Below, one piece after another: positions 34,492 through 46,042 of a DNA stretch of 64,000 nucleotides. The stretch comes from Rotaria sordida (taxonomy: Eukaryota > Rotifera > Eurotatoria > Philodinida > Philodinidae), in the NCBI GenBank assembly GCA_905250125.1, contig CAJNOL010000289.1, positions 104,668-168,667 of the forward strand, read 5' to 3'. The notes under the pieces are model-generated. The model was given only the letters and a program-made list of their open reading frames with translations. It searched no databases and had not been told where the DNA came from. The first letter of the stretch is position 1. The number at the start of each line of letters is the position of its first letter. Made by a program: the position numbers and the translations under genes.

Positions 34492-35759
34492 CTTTCAGGA
34501 TTGAGAATAATTGTGCAGGTTGTGTGTGCTTTGATGGTACAAAATACGTTAAACCCTTTCGCGCAGGGATTTTTCAGTAAGAAATGTGTTCGTATCTAAT
34601 GGAAAATTAGTTTATCTCAGTCTGTAAAAAGCTTGTGTGTCTCGAAGGAAAAGCAGCCTTCTCAATCGCTGGAAATTCTGTAAGTCAATAATCTCCACCT
34701 TTTATAATATAATTTTTATATATAGTTTTTATTATAATACGGCAATATAATGAAAAACCTCGCCATCCCATATATGGGACACCCGACGCGAAAGGGTTAA
34801 GTCACAGATCGTATTCATGCACCAAATCCTGAAGAAACACAGGTCAATGAAATTTAAATCAACGATTAGCAATTGTGCAACAACATTGCACGATTCACCT
34901 TGCCGAATTTATTCAAAAACAAATTATTTTCTTATACTCTTTAATCTCTTGTTTAATGGGCGCTCCAGTGTCAGGAGCTCAATTGTCGGGTGCTCAACTG
35001 TCGTGTCACCGTTTTCCTTGATATTAAGAATAAATAATGAAAATAATTTAAAAAAATACATTATTTTAAAACATCTATGTACCAATACTACGAGTTTTTC
35101 AACGATAATAATATGCTTAATAGATGTCAGTTAGCTATTAAAATACATTCATGATCATGATGATTTACGCTGTGCAAAAATAATCATTTAATAAATTCAA
35201 ATTCTGAAACAGAAGAAAACCTGTAATTGAATTCATATGAGTTCAAACAAAATACAATAGTTTTTCTCTAAGCTCAAAAACCAGTGTCAATATCAAGCAC
35301 TGCCGTTGGTGTACTTATGATACCTACTGGACAAGCTTTTTTCTAGCTGGTTCGCTGGAGGTTAATTCACAATCGAACAAGAAACATTTTTTGTAACCAA
35401 AGTAGAAAGAAATTTGGAAGCTGAAACATAGAAAAAGCTCATTTACTAAAAAAACTTTTTAATATATATTTTGAACTATCTGTTCGAATTAGGAACATTT
35501 TTCCACTAGCTGTTCTTATTGGGAACAGTGCTATTAATAAGGACAAATTCAATCATTCGGAAACTACCTCTAATTACTGAGTTAATTCTCAAGATAATTC
35601 AAAGATTTTCACATCATTCGACTTAGAAGACATTTCTACACTAAAAAATATAAAAATCTCTATATGTTCATTTCAAATAGCTTAGACAAAAAACTCTCAA
35701 GTGTCCGAAAATCTCTTAGGAATAGGAACATGCACTGTATGGTATCTAATTTCGTTTGG
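34492..35759. other. Intergenic, no gene seen
   Basis: AT-rich DNA. The pair CGCAGGGATTTTTCAG / ATATGGGACACCCGACGCGA (about 34560-34800), both ends near TTAACCCTTTCGCG-like sequence (AAACCCTTTCGCG and CGCGAAAGGGTTAA), suggests a further small MITE of about 245 bp at 34551-34799. No coding frame is supported. Confidence 0.4.
34551..34799. mobile_element. Small MITE with AACCCTTTCGCG...CGCGAAAGGGTT ends
   Basis: TTAAACCCTTTCGCG at about 34549 is matched by CGCGAAAGGGTTAA at about 34788. The TTAA at the outer ends would fit a piggyBac-like target site (GTTAAACC / GGGTTAAG), but the inner halves pair poorly. Too short to code. Confidence 0.45.
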
Positions 35760-35880
35760 GTTTCACGACTCTTCTCCTATTGTGTAGCTTTCGAAAATAA
35801 ACCGATAAAATGTGGAACGTGATTCTCTTCAAGATTCACAAAGCACTATATTGGCAATCGGCAGACATGTGGTTTTCTAC

Positions 35881-36897
35881 GTAGCTGAAGTTATCAGCAG
35901 ATTTCGATTTTTTCCAGCTCGCATTCGCTCAGGAATTTGTTTCAAATCTCCTATTTTTGTTCCAACTACAACTTCACGAGATCTATCGATTGGTATAATC
36001 ATATTATTCATAGCTCAAACCCGTCGCCTAAAAAATCGATTTTTCGACTTTCTCTGCTTAGAGTCGAGATACCCGGAAAAGTATTTCCAGCCCCAATTCT
36101 CTCAGGAACTTCCTCCAAATCTCCTATTCTTATTTCAGGTACACCTCGACGAGCTCTATCGATTGGTATGATCAGATTTTTCATAGCTCAAATCGGTCGC
36201 CTGGGAAAGCGGTTTTACGACTCGTTGTCTTTGGATCCAGGTACTCTGAAAATTAAGTCCATCCGGGATTCGCGCAGGAACTTGTTCCAAGTGTCCTATT
36301 CTTGTTCTAGGTACTCACCGATCTTTATGCAGCGGTATGCTCAGCTTTGCCGAAGCTCAGAGTATGGTGTTTGGGATGATGATGGCACTGTAGAAAAAGC
36401 TGAAAATTGTAATTCGGCTTGTGGAGAATCTAAGGGTTCCAATAGATAGAGCTCTCCGAGCTCTACGTGGAATTAGAATAGGAGATTTGGAACAAGCTCC
36501 TGAGCGAATCGGGCTGGAATTACTTTTTAGGGTATCTGGACTTCGTGGAGAGAAATACGAAAAATCAATTTTGTATTTGACTGGTTTGCGCTATCGGAAA
36601 TGTGATTATACCAATGGATAGAGCTCGTCAAGTTGTACTTGGAACAATAATTGGAGAGTTGGAGGAATTTTCTTGAGCGAATCGGGACTGGAAATTTTTT
36701 TCAGGCTATGTGGACTCCATGGCGGAAAAATTCGATAAAGCGATTTTTCAGGTGACGAGTTTGAGCTATGGAAAATCTGGTTGTACCCATGGATAGAGCT
36801 CGCTGAGGTCTAATTGGAACAAGAACAGCAGATTTGGGGCAAGTTCCTGAGCGAATCGGGGCTGGAAAAACTCGAATCTGCTGATAGCTTCACCTGC
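35881..36897. mobile_element. Foldback element with internal sub-repeats (1017 bp), inserted in copy 2
   Basis: The left end GTAGCTGAAGTTATCAGCAG pairs with the right end CTGCTGATAGCTTCACCTGC. The arms contain about 175-bp sub-repeats with TCTATCGATTGGTATAATCA on the left and inverse-sense GAGCGAATCGGGGCTGGAA on the right. Comparison with 1994-2040 shows the empty site. Flanks GGTTTTC and GGTTTTT could be the target duplication. The 119-, 170- and 66-codon frames inside are arm sequence. Confidence 0.75.
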
Positions 36898-39317
36898 GTT
36901 GGTTTTTACTCAACATAATTAAAAATGAAAGAGTTATGAAGTTTTTATAATAATCATTATGAAATTGTTTTCTCTCATCATAAAACACGAGTGTGGTCAC
37001 TACAGTTCTCTCAAACTTGGTCCAACTGGCTAAAAAACTAACTATAGATTTGTGAAAAATGTTTTGCATTTATGTATTCATTTGCTCTCGTTTATATGGT
37101 TTTATTACGGATCTTTAACTTGTCTCAATGTCAGGAGTTGATTGAAAAACCTCTGATAATTGGAATGAACTGTCTAAAAATATATTTTCATTCTACTGGA
37201 GGAAATTTGTGATAGAGCTCAATGAAAAGGGAAAAATGGTTAAGGAAAGTTTTAATCCTGGTAATTTTATTTGTATGGAGAACTGGAAATGATAAATAAA
37301 GAGGAAAGAAATATTTGAGAAAACGTGAAAACTTCAATGTCATCTGCTTGTGAACGTTTATATCCTTGATGATAATCATTATCATCATGTTGTAATTGTC
37401 AATTTTTATTAATTTTTTTTAGTTGTTGATATTGAATTGTTTGATCGAAAATTCAGTAATTAAATACTATCATCAAATATTCGTCCTTTAACTTTTATTG
37501 TTAAAAAATCAAAAAATACGGACGAAATAAATTTACAAAAAATGAATAAATTCTTTTCTATGTGGGATATTTTACCACAATAAACGTTCGGATAATTTGT
37601 AATAAAGGAAAAACTTCAAGCATATCACGAAGTAATTTTTTTTTGCTCAAAGTAGAAGTAGAAATACAAACTCTTGTGTCGCTTGTGGCCAAATCGTCTG
37701 TATTTCTTTAAGCTATCAATTTCATTCTTATTGTAAACTAATCGACTAAAATATTTAAAAGACGATGATGATTTATAGTAAAAAGCGTACTTTTAGGTTT
37801 CATATTTTTTGAGTAGCTTTCGTCCAAAATCTGAGTTCATCATTCAATCGAGCTCGTTGAGTTATATCTGCCTCACAGTATTGTTAAAGTCGCTCAGTAA
37901 ATGGAACGAATAATTTTTAAAAAAATTCGAATTGACGGCTAGCTTTCCTTACATAATGGTGACGTCCTAATATTTTTTAAATTCTCTATGACGATGAGAA
38001 AAAACTAAGTGAAATCATGGTATAGTGCGCATTTTTTCCAATCTTCGATTTACTCTCTCTTTCCGTTCTTTAAGCTGTTCGATAGATGAGTGATGATAGA
38101 ACAAGCAAAACAAAGGTAATATTTTTATGTGAAAAAAAGAGGAATCTCAATAATATACAATCATGAGTCATTTAATGTAAACAGATGAATGCGCACAAGC
38201 CAAACTTATTTAACCATGTATATATAAGCAACGTGATGCTTTTATCTCTTGCATATAACAACATCGATACATTTTAGTGATATACTTATCGTCAACACAC
38301 AATATTTCACACTAATACAGCAAGTAAACGTAAGTTTTTTGAAATTGCATTCTCTTCAGAAGGCTCTTTTGGTCATCGATATACAGTGGATTTTTCTATC
38401 CTTAAGTAGTACCACTAAGCTTGTATAGTATTTTTTTCGCATCATAATACTTATTTTCCTGCTAACAAAAATGTTCCGAAGTTCTATATGACATGAATAG
38501 CAGATATTCATCACTGTAAAGCCATGTTTCACATTAAGCATTTGTAGTAAGAATTGTTAATACGTTTTGTGAGTTCCAACGTAGAAAAGAACCGTTTTAG
38601 AATTGTATTCTTTTACCATTCGAAAAGGTTTGATCTCGCTGAAAATTAGATATCATGCTGGATAGAAAATAAGTGCTTCAGGAAATTTTTGTAGAAGGGA
38701 TTTTTTTCAACTGGTTTTCGGCGAAGAATATGTTTAGGATATTGTCTTTAGAGAGAATAGTTTTAATTCTGCGTAATGGCTCTTTTTGTGATATCAACGA
38801 AATTCGAACCGGTAGGCCTTGGAAAAAATCGTATTCTTCCTAAAATGCGTCTGTGACTCGAATTATTTAGAAAATGTTCAAGTTATAATGACGAAGTGAA
38901 ATAATGGAGTTACTTGGTGCTTGTATGATCCAAAACCCTACGATGAAGATAAAAATCATAAGAGATTCTTCAAAAAAAGAAAATGCGCACACAGATTTGA
39001 AAAAGGGATGATTTCGTTGAAATTTGCCTGGCTCTGAAATTTTGCTGTGTATTTTTCAGTCACAGCGAACGATTATAAAAGTAAAGCAGCTTAATTTTCA
39101 TACTATGGGGTATTTGATTTCAGTCTAAATTTAGAACAAAAAAAAAGCATTCGATTTCAAACTGCAACGGGGTACTAGGGAGACTTTAGAATTATATAGC
39201 TGTATATGCATGAATATGTATCCCTTTTTTTGTGAAACACGATCTGAAAGGAGTGTTGAAGTGTATAGGGTAGAAATTTTGGACCCACTCCCCCCCCCCC
39301 CCCCCCCCCCCCCCGCA

Positions 39318-39835
39318 GACCGTGACAGAGAAAATTCATACCCATCACAGACCGTGACAGAGACCTCCCCCCCCTAAGACCATCACAGACCGTGACAGAG
39401 GGACTCCAGAGACCATCACAGACCGTGACAGAGGGGCTCCAGAGGCCATCACAGACCGTCACAGAGGGACTTCAGAGACCATCACAGATCGTGGCAGAGG
39501 GGCTCCAGAGACCATCACAGACCGTGACAGAGAACCCCCTCCCCCCCGAGATCATCACAGACCGTGACAGAAGGACTTCAGAGACCATCACAGACCGTGA
39601 CAGAGAAACCCCAGAGACCATTACAGACCGTGGCAGAGAACCCTCAGAGACCGTCACAGACCGTGATAGAAAATTAATAATCATTACAGACTGTGACAGA
39701 GAAGCTCCAAACCCATCGCAGACCGCGACAAAGAGACTCCAGAGGCCATTACAGGCCGTGACAGAGAACCTCCAGACACCATCACAGACCGTGACAGAGA
39801 ATATCTAAACCCTTCACAGACTGTTACACAGAAAC
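39318..39835. repeat. 33-bp minisatellite, about 15 units
   Basis: The unit is close to CCAGAGACCATCACAGACCG+TGACAGAGGGACT. Being a multiple of three it keeps long frames open on both strands (an 11-residue repeat such as EGLQRPSQTVT), which are not taken as genes. It is bounded on the left by a poly-C tract at 39290-39314. Confidence 0.8.
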
Positions 39836-40617
39836 TGTAGTTTTGGAAGATTAAAACAAACGATAAGCTAGAAATCTATCATAAAGAAACGGAAGAAAAC
39901 GAAGTCCATTCAATTAGTAACAGTAGGTCTATCGTGTTTCACATTTTTAATCCCGCAAGGGATTGCGCTAACAGCTTTTTGGATGGGGGGACTAGGTGGA
40001 CTAGGAGGACTAGGGGATTAGGGGGACCAGAGGGAATAGGGGGACTAAGGGGACTAGGAGGATTAGGGTGATTAGGGGGACCAGAGGGAATAGGTGGACT
40101 TTAGAATTATATAGCCATATATGCATGAGCATGTCACCCTTTTTTTGGATGGGGGGACTAGGGGGACTATGGCGACTTTAGAATTGTATAGCTATTTATG
40201 CATGAATATGTTCCCCTTTTTTTTGGATGGGGCGACTAGAAGGACTTTAGAATTATATAGCTATATACGCATGAATATGTCCTCCTTTTTTTTGGATGGG
40301 GGACTAGGGGGACTTTAGAATTATATAGCTATATATGCATGAATATGTCCCCTTTTTGCGATGGGAGGACTAGGAGGACTTTAGAATTATATAGCTATGG
40401 AAAGGGGGATATATACGTGCATATATAGCTATATAATTCTAAAGTTCCCTTAGTCCCCCTGGTCCCCCATCCAAAAAAGGGGGACATATTCATGCATATA
40501 TAGCTATCTAATTCTAAACTTCCCCTAGTCCCCCCATCCAAAAAAGGAAGACATATTCATGCATATATAGCTATGTAATTCTAAAGTCCCTCTAGTCCTC
40601 CTAGCCCCCCCCCCCCC

Positions 40618-40717
40618 NNNNNNNNNNNNNNNNNNNNNNNNNNNNNNNNNNNNNNNNNNNNNNNNNNNNNNNNNNNNNNNNNNNNNNNNNNNNNNNNNNN
40701 NNNNNNNNNNNNNNNNN
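40618..40717. other. Assembly gap (100 N) beside a poly-C tract
   Basis: One hundred N bases, a conventional unknown-size gap, in the right arm of the palindrome. Confidence 0.95.
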
Positions 40718-42455
40718 CCCATCCAAAACAAGGGGGACATATATATGCATATAGAGCTATATATTTCTAAAGTTCTCCTAGTTCCCCCCCCCCCCCCCCA
40801 TTCAAAAAAAATGGAACATATACATGCATATATAGGTATATTATTCTGAGGCCCCATAGGCCCTATCGAGCAGAAGATGGTTACATACATTCATATATAG
40901 CTATCTAGCCTTGATGTCATGCTGGTTGATACGATGGTTGGTTAATGAGTTCATTATCATGTATATATGCAAGCGTAGTGCGGAAATATGCAACATAGGT
41001 TGTTAGTTTTTTTTTCGATGTGACGTTACTGAAAGGTATACTGCCGGTGCTTAGTTTGGATGATGGACTTTCTTTTTAGCCTCCCTAACTCCCCGGTGTT
41101 TACTAAATAGGCAGTTCTTTTTTTTATGAAAAATTCAGTTTGAAATCAAAAAGCCCGTAGACTCTTAATTTTCCTGTGGTTCCATAGGACACTGATAGTA
41201 ATAGAAAATAATGGTGCCCAAGCATGAATGACTCCGCAGCTTTTTGCTTGATATCTCTTTGGGTTTTTATGATGTGAAACCATAAGGGCAAATTAAAAAA
41301 AAAAACATTTTCGTTGAGTTTTGAAAGGTGCAGTCTATGTGTGTGCATCAGGACTCTTCGATCAAAAGTCCATAGAGTTAAATAAATGTTAGTTTTCATG
41401 AATTTTCGAGAATATCCCTATTTTTCACCATATTTTGCTAGTTTTTGGAAAAATACAGGCAACTTGTCGTAGAATTTTTCTCTGGAGCATGGTTTTGATT
41501 TGTGCAAATGCCACTAAACGATATTATGCAAAGCTAGACGCATTCTGAAGCAGTGCTACTTGAAATGGTTTATGTGTTAATGGTAAGGTAAAGCGTGCAA
41601 GATAATGACTAGTCTTTTGAAAAATGAATGTTCTACGTAAAATCTTTTACGTGGTGCTTGAGTACCAGCAAAAAACGTGAGCCAGTATCAATGCAAACAT
41701 CTCGAAAGTTATTACTGATAGACTTTTGTAGTATTACTATTGTAAGTTTTTCCTTTTATATCTCCGTTGACCATTTGTGTAGGGCTTTGCAGAGAATTGA
41801 ATGCTGAATATTTTTGGAAAAAAGCCGTTCCAAAACAATGAAAAATGACAGAGATGTACAACAGGGGTCACATTTTCATGTTCATTTATTTTAAATTCAA
41901 ATTTTCATGTAAAATAAATTTAAGTTTTTATAATATATTGCTAGAGTTAATAAATTTTTTAAATGTAAATTGATCGCTCCCATTGTGAAAATCCATGACT
42001 TCAAAAAAAAACTCAGAAATAAGAAATAAGAAAAGAAATTGATATCATATGTTAAAATCCGATTATTACAAAAAAAATTTCTGCATAAAAGAATCGTGCT
42101 GCTTACCTATTGTTTTCTAATGATACTAAAATACTTATAAACATATGTTTTATAGCACGATTTCCAGATAAAAGCTTATTCTTTTTCCTAGAGACAACCA
42201 AACAAATTTAAATTCAACTTAAATTAATTTAAACTCATTTAGATTTAATTGAAATTGGATTCAAATTTATGTAAATTCAATTTAAATTTAAAATAAATTT
42301 AAACTTTCATGTAACATAAGTTTAAATTTCTTTCTGGATTTCATGAATTCTTTAAATGTAAATTGATCACCTCTAATGTGTAAGCATCATATGTGAGTTA
42401 TAAAGAGTTCCAGCGTAAATGAATATATATAAATGGACACAACGAAGAAAAATAG

Positions 42456-42530
42456 GTCTTTCTTGGGATTCAAATCACGGATCTTCCGTTATCCAGACAG
42501 ATATCCTAAGCCCGTTAGACTAGAACAAAC
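42456..42530 (-). pseudogene. tRNA-like sequence, copy 2
   Basis: On the minus strand there is TAGTCTAACGGGCTTAGG (D-arm-like), an anticodon-arm-like TCTGT-CTGGATA-ACGGA with five pairs, and GTGATTTGAATCCCA (T-arm-like). The acceptor stem is not paired. It shares ancestry with the sequence at 4806-4880. Confidence 0.4.
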
Positions 42531-42991
42531 AATTTAATCTCCGTTCACCGTTGGAATGTACCATCATCGATGCCAACAATATGAAGGATATTACGAGGAC
42601 TCATTTATTTTGACTCACTTGTTAATTTGAGAATATGTGTGAAAAGACAAACAGTCCGAGAAATTTTCAGAGTGGGTATTATCCTTAAAGTGGCTTAATT
42701 TCTAGGATTGTCCTATATATCGTTCGATCATAACGAGCAATTGCAAGAATTCAGTAATTTTATTTTTGTATCACTTGAAAGCACGCTACTCACCTGAGGA
42801 AACAATATGAGAACGTGACGGAAAGGACACGGAACACTCATTGCAATATTTCTAACGTTCACATTATTCAGAGTCTTTCTGTTATATATAACCACTTCAA
42901 TATTCACCAACTTATTTCCTACGTTAAAAAAAATGAGTAGAATCATAAAACCTTAAAGAGTTTACGAAAATTCAGCGTATAGTAACCTTTT

Positions 42992-43225
42992 CACTGTATG
43001 TGACAATTTTTAAAAACCATTTCATTAACTCTGAAAGGATTTTTATACGTCACACTTTCATAAATCCTTATAAGGGTTTATGTAAACAATAAGCTCTATC
43101 ATATTCCATTTCTAAGCGTTTATGAAAGGGTATTTTATTTTCATATGCTCTTATAAAGGTCTATGAAAATAAAATACCCTTTTATAAACCCATTCAGAAA
43201 GGCTTATGAAAATATCACATACAGT
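42992..43225. mobile_element. Short MITE with ACTGTATGTGA ends (234 bp)
   Basis: ACTGTATGTGA at 42992 and TCACATACAGT at 43215 are perfect 11-bp inverted ends. The inside is also palindromic (GGGTATTTTATTTTCATA against ATGAAAATAAAATACCC). A related AAACCCTTNAAGG-type palindrome is at 46900-46980. Confidence 0.65.
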
Positions 43226-44423
43226 AAAAAAAAGTTCATAAAACGTTGCAGTTCCATAAATCTTTCACGGATTTGCGATTCGACGCTTCTTTTTCATAGT
43301 GGTCTGCTGTTTGGTAAGCCTAAATAAAAAAAATGAAATAATTTTTTCAATATATTGTTACCATCACATCTATTTTTCGCATAAATCTAAATTAAAAAAG
43401 AATATTTAATTTGATAAATCAAAACGTACTATGGGATCTTGTATTGAGATTGAGAATGTTAATTTATCTTATTGTTCATAATAACAAAGAGCAGATATGA
43501 ATAAGAAAAGCTTGTTAGCACAGCTCTTTTGGGGCTGAAATGTGGAACTCACATATTCTTTAGTTTAATTTTACTAATAGAATGTGGACTAGGTGAAATA
43601 TCTTTAGCAGACTATAACTGTTTTTCAAGGTAATCGATCTTCAGACAGTCGATATATCTTATTTGTTTCTGCATATCGAATCGAACTTTCTTTTTCTTTT
43701 TACATACTGGCGCTCTTTCGTTTTTTTTTGTTCGACTGATAGCTATTCATTCGTTTTTTTCTTTTACGTATTTCGTTTAACTTTAAAATTATTATTATTC
43801 TGAACATTGAATTAATTGACGAATAAGTCTGTTGTAAAGATTCATTATATCTACATCAGCATTTCTCGATGCCCCTATCATATTTATCTCGATAAGCTCA
43901 CAGACTCCGATATTGATCATTTTCCAAAGTTATGAGTTGATCACTTGAAACGCTTTATGTTGACCTTTTGATGACTGACAAATTAATTTATCATTACCTG
44001 CCATTGTTTACATTTTCAATAGAAATTTTTATATGGACAAATATCAAAACTTAAACTATTTAAAATACTCAAAAATATATTATAGCCACTTAAAGTTCGA
44101 GGAAAGTTCTGAAATGTCCTGGAACCGTCGAAGTCTTATTGTTGATATCGTTCAGCTCCTCTTTCCATTGTTAAGGAACTCTAGGAAAGGAGTCTGAAGT
44201 CCGCTGTCAACGGCTGTTCAAGTCTGTAATGAGGAGGAGAGAGCCGCGAAACTTATACTTCAAACTTCCATTCACTATTTTCTTCGAAAACATATGAGTT
44301 CCACAATATTGATCTTCATAAAATAGAGATGCATTAAATAATAAAAATTTGTTTTTTAATGAACACCTTGTCTTTCATTTTCTTGAGGTAGCTCTAAGGG
44401 GGGAAAAGCAGGACTTCTGTACT
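43226..44423. other. Intergenic, no gene seen
   Basis: AT-rich DNA without supported coding or repeat structure. Confidence 0.35.
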
Positions 44424-44560
44424 TCTGAAGTACAAAAGTACGAAGAAGTACAAAGAAGTACAGAGAAATACGAAGAAGTACAGAAAAGTACGGAGAAGTC
44501 CAAAGAAATACGGAGAAGTACAGAGAAGTACGAAGAAGTACAGAGAAATACGGAGAAGTA

Positions 44561-45977
44561 CAGTGCTGGCCATAACTTCCTTACTCCGCTGAACTGTTAT
44601 TGTTTTCATTGCTGAATTGTATAGTGGAGAACGAAGGTCAACAGGGTCACTTCTATAGAGATTTTTCATCGATATTTGGCATTGTGCACTTCAAGTGGAT
44701 ACGAAGACAGGTTTTTTCTGGACCTCATGCCCTTGCAACATTGTAGCCCTCACTTATTCCTAGTGATCCTGAAAAAATGGCTCCGGTTCTGAATTGTATA
44801 GTGGAGAACGAAGGTCAACAGGGTTACCTCTATAGGGATTTTTCAAGGATTTTTGGCACTGTGTACTTCAAATGGGTACAAAGACAGTTCCTTTCTGGAC
44901 CTCATGTCCTTGCAATATTGTAGCCCTCACTTATTCCTAGTGATCCTAGAAAAATCATTTCAGTTCTGAATCGTATAGTCGAGAACGAGGGTCCACAAGG
45001 TAACCCCTATAGAGTATTTATATGTACATTTAGGGTGTGGTGAAAGTAAAGGAAAAGTTCAACGGATCAAGTTGAAATTTTGTGTAATGGCTACTGGTAT
45101 ATAGCTGAGTATTTGCTGAAAGTTTCACTCGGAACAACCTTTATTTTCACAGTGGGCCAAAATCCCAGGAAAACGTTCCCTGTCCTTTCATGTTACGATA
45201 ACAGTGGCTTCTCAAAAAGTTCTCGGAAGAAAATTCTGTGCATTTATAAAAGGTCGATTTCTGCACCGGAATGACCGTTTTTTTCTCAAAAGCTACGTTT
45301 TTTTTTCTGCGTAACAAGCCCAGATTCGTAGATAACTCAAAATCTTGGGTAAGAAAGATGTTTCCGGCTACATTTAAGTGAATAAATATTGTATAAGGAC
45401 CCCAATAATGAAGGATACAGTGAATAGAGTGGTTAGGACTATTTCAGGGATAGAAAGATTTTGAGAGCTCTCATTGTGATATTCTTAATCAGCATGTCTC
45501 AATCCACCACTACATCTGATTTTGACTCATGAAAAAAAAATTTTTTTTCATGATACCTGAGGGGAACCCCAGGCACAAAAATCATCAATATCGATTTTCG
45601 AGGAACAAAATTGAAAAAAGTGATCAGAGACACTCGTACTTTCTTTGAGTCAGAAAACGCTCACACTCACGCTCACGTGAGCGTAAAACCACTCACGCTC
45701 ATGTGAGCTTGAGCGAAAAACGCTCATATGAGCGCTCATGAGCGTGAGCGGTATACCCCTATTCTATGTCAAGAAAAAGTATGAAAATTATCATTAACAA
45801 TTTATCCTCAGTTATTACCGAACACTCTCTATATATACCTTTATATATAAGCAATATATAACATATAGAAATTTAGAATTATTTTATAATTCATTTTCGG
45901 CATGAACTCAAAATATTAACTGACAACAATGAAAAACAATAATCGTTCAGGAGGTAAGAGGCTTATGGCCAGCACTG
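44561..45977. mobile_element. Tc1/mariner-type non-autonomous element (1417 bp) with TA target duplication
   Basis: The ends CAGTGCTGGCCATAAC and TTATGGCCAGCACTG are inverted, flanked by TA (44559-44560 and 45978-45979). CAGTGCTGGCCA is a known style of Tc1/mariner terminus. Inside are a 176-bp tandem repeat (44608-45010) and a GCTCACG/CGTGAGC palindromic stretch (45658-45760). No transposase domain was found; the 64-codon frame at 45080 is not recognisable. Confidence 0.8.
44608..45010 (+). repeat. 176-bp tandem repeat, about 2.3 copies
   Basis: TGAATTGTATAGTGGAGAAC occurs at 44613 and 44790, with a diverged third start at 44966. Internal landmarks ACTTATTCCTAGTGATCCT repeat with the same spacing. 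Confidence 0.75.
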
Positions 45978-46042
45978 TACAAAGAAGTACAACGAAGTTC
46001 AAAGAAGTACAGAGAAGTACAGGGAAGTATAAGGAAGTACAG

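Larger units (their letters stand above)
39115..41165. mobile_element. Large palindromic insertion with minisatellites and an assembly gap, inserted in copy 2
   Basis: Copy 1 is continuous at about 3896-3925 where copy 2 has about 2 kb extra. Near the ends, GATTTCAAACTG (39153) and CAGTTTGAAATC (41139) are inverse. The unit CTTTAGAATTATATAGCTAT+ATATGCATGAATATG occurs in plus sense at 39183, 40090, 40170, 40250 and 40314, and in the inverse sense from about 40400 to 40900, so the centre is near 40400. The 121-codon frame across the gap is an artefact. Confidence 0.65.
35760..42672 (+). repeat. Segmental duplication, copy 2 (partner at 1870-5022)
   Basis: Same order and orientation as copy 1, but interrupted by a foldback at 35881-36897, a large palindrome at about 39115-41165, and about 380 bp of extra AT-rich DNA at about 41970-42350. 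It has no recognisable protein domain. The single-copy length without insertions is close to that of copy 1. Confidence 0.75.
44424..46042 (+). repeat. GAAGTACAGA microsatellite split by a transposon
   Basis: Runs of GAAGTACAGAGAAGTAC variants occupy 44424-44560 and resume at 45978-46042. The two halves were one tract before insertion of the element at 44561. The 88- and 91-codon frames come from the repeat. Confidence 0.8.

Noticed and set aside
35812..36621. Overlapping frames of 119, 170 and 66 codons as genes
   Set aside because: They lie entirely in the sub-repeats of a foldback insertion absent from the duplicate copy, and no domain is present.
39175..39808. Repeat-containing proteins on both strands (EGLQRPSQTVT and the reverse)
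   Set aside because: The 33-bp minisatellite is a multiple of three, so long frames on both strands are expected by chance.
40525..40890. A 121-aa protein spanning the N gap
   Set aside because: It crosses 100 undetermined bases and lies in a palindromic repeat arm.
44349..44669. Charged Lys/Glu/Tyr-repeat protein and its opposite-strand counterpart
   Set aside because: It comes from the GAAGTACAGA microsatellite.
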